Made by a program: the position numbers and the translations under genes. Shown piece by piece: positions 6,596 through 11,441 of a stretch of 11,441 bases of DNA. Origin of the DNA: Eubacteriales bacterium. GTDB lineage: Bacteria > Bacillota_A > Clostridia > Christensenellales > Aristaeellaceae. The stretch lies in assembly GCA_029974035.1 (NCBI GenBank), contig JARKQG010000089.1, positions 1 to 11,441 of the forward strand, in the 5' to 3' direction. Under the pieces are notes generated by a model. It was not told the DNA's origin, made no database searches, and saw nothing but the letters and a program-made list of their open reading frames with translations. The number at the start of each line of letters is the position of its first letter. Position 1 is the stretch's first letter.

Positions 6596-6670
6596 GCCTC
6601 CATGGTCAAGCGGTTAAGACGTCGCCCTCTCACGGCGAAAACAGGGGTTCGAGTCCCCTTGGAGGTGCCA
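6596..6670 (+). tRNA. tRNA-Glu (anticodon CTC)
   Basis: A 75-base cloverleaf with encoded CCA, four bases after the Gln tRNA and on the same transcript. The acceptor GCCTCCA (6596-6602) pairs with TGGAGGT (6660-6666), so the first pair is a G-U wobble; discriminator G and CCA follow. The anticodon stem TCGCC/GGCGA encloses CTCTCAC (6627-6633), giving CTC at 6629-6631, which reads GAG. The T arm is AGGGG/CCCCT around TTCGAGT. Confidence 0.96.
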
Positions 6671-6674
6671 TCCG

Positions 6675-6701
6675 AAGCCCCCGGCTGTGCCGGGGGCTTT
6701 T
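6675..6701 (+). terminator. Intrinsic terminator of the tRNA operon
   Basis: An 11-bp perfect stem (6675-6685 with 6689-6699) around a TGT loop ends in TTTT (6698-6701). It begins five bases after the last tRNA and ends six bases before the convergent dehydrogenase stop, so it may also help stop the opposing transcript, although the T-run on that side is poor. Confidence 0.9.
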
Positions 6702-6706
6702 CGCCG

Positions 6707-7750
6707 TCAGGCGTCCACCCGCACCGCGCACCCCGTTTCGGCCGACCGGGCGGCGGCGAACACGGCGCGCATGGCCTTGACGGCCTCCGTGCCCTCGGCC
6801 AGCGAAGGCCTGCCGGTGAGGATGCTCTCCACAAAGGCGTCGATGACGCCGGTGGAGCGGCGCTTGCCGGCGGTCTGCTCCTCGTTGGTGGTGATGGGGT
6901 CCAGCGCGAATTTTTCCACCGTGCCGTCCCGCTTTTCCAAAATCAGCGACTGGTGCGGATCGTCGTACACCCGGAGCACGCCCTTCGTGCCGTAGATGCG
7001 GGTGGAATTGTCCTCCCGGCCGTAGTTGGTCCAGCTGGCGCGCAGTACGCCCATGCCGCCGCTTTTCAGCCGCATGAGGCAAAGCGCGTTGTCGTCCACG
7101 GAGACGGGCGCGCCGTCCGGGGTTTTCTTGTCCAGCGTGCCCAGCATCGCGAAGGATTCCACGATCTCGTCGCCCGTCAGGTAGTGGATCAGATCCGCCT
7201 TGTGGATGCCCAGGTCCGCCAGCGCGCCGAAGGCCGCGCGGTTTTTGTCAAAAAACCAGCTGTTGGCGGTGCCCGTCCAGATCTCCGGGCCCGAGTGGCC
7301 GAAGGTGGTCATAAAGGTGAGCACCCGGCCGATCTCGCCGGATTCGATCAGCGCTTTCGCCTTCTGGTGGGCGGGGGCGTAGCGCTGGTTGTGGCCGATC
7401 ATCAGACGCCTGCCGCTTTCCCGGGCGGCCTTGACCATCGCCTCGCACTCTTCGAGGGTGGTGGCCATGGGCTTTTCGCACAATACGTGCTTTCCGGCCT
7501 TCAGCGCCTTCACGGTGAGGTCGGCGTGGTAGACGTTGGCCACGCACACGCTGACCGCGTCCAGATCGCCGGCGATCAGCGCCTCCGCGCTTTCGAACAC
7601 TTTTCCGCCGTACTTTTCCGCCATGGCGCGGGCGCGCTCGGGCAGCGCGTCGTACCAGGCGTCGATCCGGCAGGCGGGGTTTTCCGCGTACTCGGGGGCG
7701 TGGCGGAATTCGGTGATTTTGCCGCAGCCCAGAATGCCAATTTTCAGCAT
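6707..7750 (-). CDS. Gfo/Idh/MocA-family NAD(P)-dependent oxidoreductase
   Basis: A 347-residue cytoplasmic dehydrogenase of the glucose-fructose oxidoreductase / inositol dehydrogenase type. The N-terminal Rossmann fold starts IGILGCGKI with the dinucleotide loop at 8-12. The cofactor and catalytic motif EKP lies at 92-94 (HVLCEKPMATT), and the C-terminal domain carries ALADLGIHKADL at 176-187 with the conserved Asp179 and His183. Residues usually seen for inositol, sugar or sugar-acid substrates do not settle which one is used. ATG 7750 has AAGGAGGT seven bases upstream. It is the last gene of the transporter operon, 26 bases after the permease stop, so it probably oxidises the imported sugar or polyol or a derivative. 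Inositol 2-dehydrogenase is one possibility, but no other iol genes are visible. Confidence 0.93.
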   Translation of the reverse strand: MLKIGILGCGKITEFRHAPEYAENPACRIDAWYDALPERARAMAEKYGGKVFESAEALIAGDLDAVSVCVANVYHADLTVKALKAGKHVLCEKPMATTLEECEAMVKAARESGRRLMIGHNQRYAPAHQKAKALIESGEIGRVLTFMTTFGHSGPEIWTGTANSWFFDKNRAAFGALADLGIHKADLIHYLTGDEIVESFAMLGTLDKKTPDGAPVSVDDNALCLMRLKSGGMGVLRASWTNYGREDNSTRIYGTKGVLRVYDDPHQSLILEKRDGTVEKFALDPITTNEEQTAGKRRSTGVIDAFVESILTGRPSLAEGTEAVKAMRAVFAAARSAETGCAVRVDA

Positions 7751-7776
7751 GGGCGTACCTCCTTTTGGATGTGCGC

Positions 7777-8769
7777 TTATTTTCTTCTGCCCTGCATGTT
7801 CTGCAGGAGCACCGCGATGATGATGATGCCGCCGGAGATGGCGCCGTTGAGGAAGGTGGGCACATTGAGCATCGTCAGGATGTTGTTGATGATCTTGAAC
7901 ATCAGTACGCCCAGGAACGTGCCGATGATCTTGCCGCGCCCGCCGCTCATGGACGTGCCGCCGATGGCCACCGCGGCGATGGCGTCCATCTCAAACAGGT
8001 TGCCCGCGCTGGCGGCGGCCACCGCCATCACGCGGGAGGCGTACAGCCACCCCGCAAAGCCGCACAGAAGCCCCGTGATGGTGAACACCAGCGTCTTCAC
8101 CCTGTCTACGCTGACGCCGGCCAGCCGCGCCGAGGTTTCGTTGGAGCCCAGCGCGTACACGTGCTTGCCCAGCTTGGTGCGCTGCATGATGAGGCCGAAC
8201 AAGAGCGCGAAGGCGATCAGCATGATCATCGGGTAGGGGATCTTGAGGCCGAAGAGCGGGATGTTGCCGGCGGCCACCATGCGGAATACGTCATAGTTGG
8301 CCCGGTCGGCCACGGTGAAGGGGCCGCCCTGGCCGATCTGGTTGATGATGGACCGGCAGGCCGTCTGCACCGCCAGGGTGGCGATCATGGCGGGCATGCG
8401 GCCCTTGGATACCAATAGCCCCGTGAACGTGCCGATGAAAAGGCCCAGCACCAGGCAGAAAAGGAGCGTGAGCCAGATGTTGGACGTGAAGTTCAGCACC
8501 AGAATCGAAAGGCCGGAGATGATCGCCACCTGCGCGCCCACGGAGATGTCGATCTGCCCGGCGCAGATGACCATGGTCATCCCCAGCGCGATGATGCCGA
8601 TGGGGGCGCTCTGCACGAAGATGTTGGAGATGTTGGTCCAGCGGAAGAAATTGGGGTTGGTGACGCGGCCCACGACCACCAGCAGGAAAAAGGAGAGCCA
8701 GTAGCTGTAATCGGACAAAAGCCGCTTCAGGTAATACCGGGGGGACTTTGCCTGCGCCGTGTTATGCAT
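7777..8769 (-). CDS. Sugar ABC transporter permease (RbsC/XylH family)
   Basis: A 330-residue integral membrane subunit of the ribose/xylose/galactose-type importer family, which would form a homodimer under the double ATPase. Hydrophobic helices run through the whole sequence, the first at about residues 23-36. The family motif that normally reads GGIDLSVG appears as AGQIDISVG at 70-78. The cytoplasmic coupling segment ALGSNETSARLAGV is at 206-219, and GGTSMSGGRGKIIGTFLG follows later. The basic C-terminus QGRRK is on the cytoplasmic side. ATG 8769 has GGAGG nine bases upstream. It overlaps the ATPase gene by eight bases, consistent with translational coupling. Substrate is not determinable from this subunit. 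Confidence 0.95.
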   Translation of the reverse strand: MHNTAQAKSPRYYLKRLLSDYSYWLSFFLLVVVGRVTNPNFFRWTNISNIFVQSAPIGIIALGMTMVICAGQIDISVGAQVAIISGLSILVLNFTSNIWLTLLFCLVLGLFIGTFTGLLVSKGRMPAMIATLAVQTACRSIINQIGQGGPFTVADRANYDVFRMVAAGNIPLFGLKIPYPMIMLIAFALLFGLIMQRTKLGKHVYALGSNETSARLAGVSVDRVKTLVFTITGLLCGFAGWLYASRVMAVAAASAGNLFEMDAIAAVAIGGTSMSGGRGKIIGTFLGVLMFKIINNILTMLNVPTFLNGAISGGIIIIAVLLQNMQGRRK

Positions 8770-10264
8770 GCCGGATTCCCTCCAAATTTGCGCCGGTGGC
8801 GTAATACATCACGTTCTTTTCGGTGAGCGCGTCGCGGCCCAGCGTTTCGTTGATCTCGCCCAGGTACATCACGACGCAGCGGTCCGCCACCTTGAAGATC
8901 TCGGAAAACTCCTGGCTGAACACCAAAATGGCCTTGCCGCTCTCGGCCAGCCGCAGGATCAGGTGGTAAATTTCAAACTTGGTGCCCACGTCGATGCCCT
9001 GGGTGGGGTTGTCAAAGATCAGGATGTCGGCGTCGGTTTCCAGCCAGCGCCCCAGGATCACCTTCTGCTGGTTGCCGCCCGACAGCGACGTGATGGGGTT
9101 TTTGGGGTTGTCCGCCTTGATGGACAGCGCCTTTTTCTCGCGCTCGTAGCGCTCCGCCTCCCGGGCGGGGTTGATCAGCAGGCCGCGGAACTTGGTGTTG
9201 AAAAAGGCCATGGAGGTGTTGTCGTAGATCGAAAGGTCGTTGAGGATGCCCCGCTCCTTGCGGGCGCGCGGCACCATCGCGATGCCGCGGCGCATGTGCT
9301 GAAGCACCGTGCTGCCGCTTTTGACGGGCGCGCCGCTTACGGATATTTCGCCGGTGGCGTCCTCCACGCCGAACAGGGCATCCGCCAGGCCGTCGCGTCC
9401 GGAGCCCTGCAGGCCCGTGATGGCGACGACTTCGCCCCGGTGCAGGTCAAAGCTGATGTTGCGGAAGGAGGCGCCCGTCAGGCCCCGGACGGACAGCGCC
9501 ACCTCCTGCCGCGCGTGGCAGGGCTTGTGGGCAAAGTCATCGTCCAGCAACTGGCGGCCGATCATCATCTCGGTCGCGCGGGATTCGTCAATTTCGTCAA
9601 AGCGGCCCCGGGCCACGAGCCTTCCGTCCCGCAGCACGTAGTAGGTTTCGCAGATCTCGAACAGCTCCGGCATCTTGTGGGAAATATAGATGAAGCTGAC
9701 GCCCTCGCGCTTCAGCTGCCGCATGATCTCAAACAGGGTTTCGATTTCGTGGGTGGCAAGGGCGGTGGTGGGCTCGTCCATGATGATGACGCTGCTTTTG
9801 AAAAGGAGCGCCCGGGCGATTTCCACCATCTGCTTTTCCGCGGGCTGCAGATCCCCCACGGTGGCCCGGGGGTCGATGGATACCTGCATGCGGGAAAACA
9901 CCTCGGCGCAGCGCGCGGCCATGGCCTTTTTGTCGAGCAGCGGGCCGCGGGTGATCTCCTCGGCCAGGTACATGTTTTCAAACACCGTCAGGTCGTCGCA
10001 CAGGTTCAGCTCCTGATGGATGAAGCGGATGCCCAGCCGCATGGCGTGGATCGCGCTTCCGATTTCCACCCTTTTGCCGTCCAGGAAGATTGCGCCCGAG
10101 GCGGGGGGAAACGTCCCGGCCAGCACGTTCATCAGCGTACTCTTGCCCGCGCCGTTTTCGCCCATCAGCCCCACAATTTCCCCGGGCTGCACGGTGAAGC
10201 TCACGTGGTCCACCGCGCGGACGGGCCCGAAGTCCATCACGATATCCTTCATTTCAACCAGCAA
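8762..10264 (-). CDS. Sugar ABC transporter double ATPase (RbsA/XylG family)
   Basis: A 500-residue protein with two fused nucleotide-binding domains that powers the permease. Domain 1 has Walker A GENGAGKST at 35-43, Q-loop Gln84, a degenerate signature LQPAEKQ (139-145, usual for this family), Walker B with Glu164 and switch His196. Domain 2 has a degenerate Walker A GLQGSGRDGL (284-293, also usual) and an intact LSGGNQQ signature at 394-400. Its Walker B ends FDNPTQG, where Asn419 replaces the expected Glu. I chose TTG 10264 because AGGAGGGG lies about nine bases upstream and the next in-frame ATG (10252) would leave a 21-base gap; that ATG is the alternative. It follows the binding protein gene after an 82-base spacer containing a stem-loop. 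Confidence 0.94.
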   Translation of the reverse strand: MLVEMKDIVMDFGPVRAVDHVSFTVQPGEIVGLMGENGAGKSTLMNVLAGTFPPASGAIFLDGKRVEIGSAIHAMRLGIRFIHQELNLCDDLTVFENMYLAEEITRGPLLDKKAMAARCAEVFSRMQVSIDPRATVGDLQPAEKQMVEIARALLFKSSVIIMDEPTTALATHEIETLFEIMRQLKREGVSFIYISHKMPELFEICETYYVLRDGRLVARGRFDEIDESRATEMMIGRQLLDDDFAHKPCHARQEVALSVRGLTGASFRNISFDLHRGEVVAITGLQGSGRDGLADALFGVEDATGEISVSGAPVKSGSTVLQHMRRGIAMVPRARKERGILNDLSIYDNTSMAFFNTKFRGLLINPAREAERYEREKKALSIKADNPKNPITSLSGGNQQKVILGRWLETDADILIFDNPTQGIDVGTKFEIYHLILRLAESGKAILVFSQEFSEIFKVADRCVVMYLGEINETLGRDALTEKNVMYYATGANLEGIRHA

Positions 10265-10296
10265 TATCCGTCCCCTCCTGTGCGCTTTTCAGGAAT

Positions 10297-10322
10297 GCGG
10301 GCCGGCCGAAGGGCCGGCCCGC
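10297..10322 (-). other. Intercistronic stem-loop between binding protein and ATPase genes
   Basis: A perfect 11-bp GC-only stem (10297-10307 with 10312-10322) around a four-base loop lies 24 bases after the binding protein stop. No T-run follows on the minus strand, so it should not terminate fully. Structures of this kind downstream of binding-protein genes are known to stabilise the upstream message and raise binding protein over membrane subunits; that role here is inference. Confidence 0.7.
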
Positions 10323-10346
10323 CGGGTTGGTCGTCCAGGGGCCTTG

Positions 10347-11369
10347 TCAGCCGATGGAGTAGCGCTCCTCGTATTCCTTGCTGGCGCGGAAGTCGGCCAC
10401 GGTGTTCTTGTCGATCTCGATGGAGGGGATCAAAAACAGCTGGCCGTGGATGTCCTGGTCCTGGTACTGCTGGCCCTCGCCGGCGGCGATGGCCAGGCGG
10501 ATGGCCTCGCGGATGAAGGAGGGGCTGAAGAAGTAGGTGACCAGGTCGATCTTCTGATGATCGTAGGTGTCCAGCGTCTCGCGGCGGCCGCCCACGGAGG
10601 TGATCAGCTTGATCGACTGTTCGCCGGTGAAGTTGTCGATGGCGATGGTCAGGCCGTCCACGATTTCGTCGTCATGGGTGCAGATGAAGTCTAGGTCCGC
10701 GATCTGGGCGGGGTCGGTGGTGTTGAGCCAGTTCTCCATGAACTCCTGGCTCTTGGCGTTGGACCAGTCGGTCTGGAAGGGCTCGTGCACCTGCTCAAAC
10801 TGGGCGGCATAGGGCGAGGCGTTCAAAACGTCCACCATGCCCTGGGTGCGCTGGATGGATACGGTGGAGCTGTCGCCGATGAAGGTCAGGTACTGCAGCT
10901 TCTCGCCGGCGTCCAGGCGGTCCTTGAAGTACTTGAGCAGGTATTCGCCCATCCACTTGCCGATGGTTTCGTTGTCGCCCATGATCTCGGCGGTCATGCC
11001 GGTGAAATCGGGGATCAGGCGGTCGTAGATGACCAGCTTCACGCCCGCGTCCACGATGGACTGGGCGGCGGAGCGCAGCTGCTCGCCTTCCAGCGGCCAC
11101 AGCATGATGACGTCCGGGCCCCAGGTGAGGATGTTCTCGATGGCCGCGATCTGCTTGGCGGCCTCGCCGCCCACCTCGTACTTGTACTCCAGCTTGTCCG
11201 CGCCCAGCGCGGCCACCTGCGCCTCGATCTCGGCGCGGGCGTGGGCGATGCTCTCGCCCAGGAAGCCGTGGTCAGCGTCTGGGGTCACGATGCCCACCTT
11301 CAGGGCGTAGGCGTTGGTGAAGGACAGAAGCAGCATAAGGGACAGGATCAGCGCGACGAGTTTCCTCAT
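10347..11369 (-). CDS. Sugar ABC transporter substrate-binding protein (RbsB/XylF-like)
   Basis: A 340-residue exported binding protein of the periplasmic-binding-protein type I (LacI-like) fold. Residues 1-22 are a signal peptide ending NAYA, with a type I cleavage site and no lipobox cysteine. The mature protein starts LKVGIVTPDADHGFLGESI. The hinge and ligand segments show VIYDRLIPDF (113-122) followed by GDNETIGKWMGEYL (131 on), reminiscent of the xylose/multiple-sugar branch (XylF, ChvE) where YDR and DN residues contact the sugar. Later ICTHDDEIVDG matches the usual N/HD segment of the second lobe. ATG 11369 has GGAGG seven bases upstream. It is the first visible gene of the transporter operon; exact ligand unknown, aldopentose or aldohexose is a guess. 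Confidence 0.92.
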   Translation of the reverse strand: MRKLVALILSLMLLLSFTNAYALKVGIVTPDADHGFLGESIAHARAEIEAQVAALGADKLEYKYEVGGEAAKQIAAIENILTWGPDVIMLWPLEGEQLRSAAQSIVDAGVKLVIYDRLIPDFTGMTAEIMGDNETIGKWMGEYLLKYFKDRLDAGEKLQYLTFIGDSSTVSIQRTQGMVDVLNASPYAAQFEQVHEPFQTDWSNAKSQEFMENWLNTTDPAQIADLDFICTHDDEIVDGLTIAIDNFTGEQSIKLITSVGGRRETLDTYDHQKIDLVTYFFSPSFIREAIRLAIAAGEGQQYQDQDIHGQLFLIPSIEIDKNTVADFRASKEYEERYSIG

Positions 11370-11402
11370 GGTATTACCTCCCGCTGGTTTTGTTATGGCT
11401 CA

Positions 11403-11416
11403 CCGGCCTTGGCCGG
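11403..11416. other. Short inverted repeat upstream of the transporter operon
   Basis: CCGGCC-TT-GGCCGG lies about 35 bases upstream of the binding protein start. It could be an operator or a leader hairpin. No convincing promoter is visible in the remaining bases of the window, so the operon promoter or more upstream genes lie outside it. Confidence 0.3.
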
Positions 11417-11441
11417 GAGATCCCGATGGGGGCGCGGAGGA

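Noticed and set aside
6602..8236. Long plus-strand open frame (544 codons) opposite the dehydrogenase and permease
   Set aside because: It starts inside the tRNA-Glu gene and spans two clear minus-strand genes with family motifs; it is a GC-driven shadow.
8759..10516. Long plus-strand open frame (585 codons) opposite the ABC ATPase
   Set aside because: It runs antisense to a complete double ATPase with Walker and signature motifs; the translation has no recognisable domain.

Overview
The window is GC-rich bacterial DNA with tightly packed genes and strong GGAGG-type ribosome binding sites. A class 1B dihydroorotate dehydrogenase (pyrK-pyrD), pyrB-pyrI, an HPr-family gene and small tRNA operons with encoded CCA ends all point to a Firmicute. 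A high-GC gut-type member of the Clostridia (Christensenellales/Oscillospirales-like) is my best guess. That placement is inference from gene content and protein style, not a database match.

Layout. (1) 1-3783, plus strand: the distal part of a de novo pyrimidine operon, pyrK (3' end only)-pyrD-pyrF-pyrE-pyrB-pyrI. Every junction overlaps by 1 to 16 bases and the operon closes at a strong hairpin (3806-3837). It supplies aspartate transcarbamoylase with its regulatory chain, NAD-linked dihydroorotate oxidation, and the last two steps to UMP. (2) 3854-6296, minus strand: a less familiar cluster. Read in its own direction it holds a small HPr-fold protein without the phosphorylatable histidine, a membrane-anchored Ala/Lys/Glu coiled-coil protein with a Pro/Thr tail, and a secreted SurA/PpiC-type prolyl isomerase with a coiled-coil insertion. 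Promoters, inverted repeats and terminators separate the HPr-like gene from the other two. (3) 6440-6701, plus strand: a two-tRNA operon, tRNA-Gln(CTG) and tRNA-Glu(CTC), with a perfect consensus promoter and a terminator. (4) 6707-11369, minus strand: a four-gene sugar or polyol operon in the order binding protein, double ATPase, permease, Gfo/Idh/MocA dehydrogenase. The transporter would import a sugar or polyol that the dehydrogenase then oxidises.

Most of the window is ordinary core metabolism, and I see no clear evidence of a wholly new defence or mobile system. The points most worth a second look are the histidine-less HPr, the coiled-coil/foldase pair with its recent internal duplications, the absence of lipobox cysteines in both exported proteins, an altered Walker B in the second half of the ABC ATPase, and related inverted repeats sitting on two neighbouring promoters.
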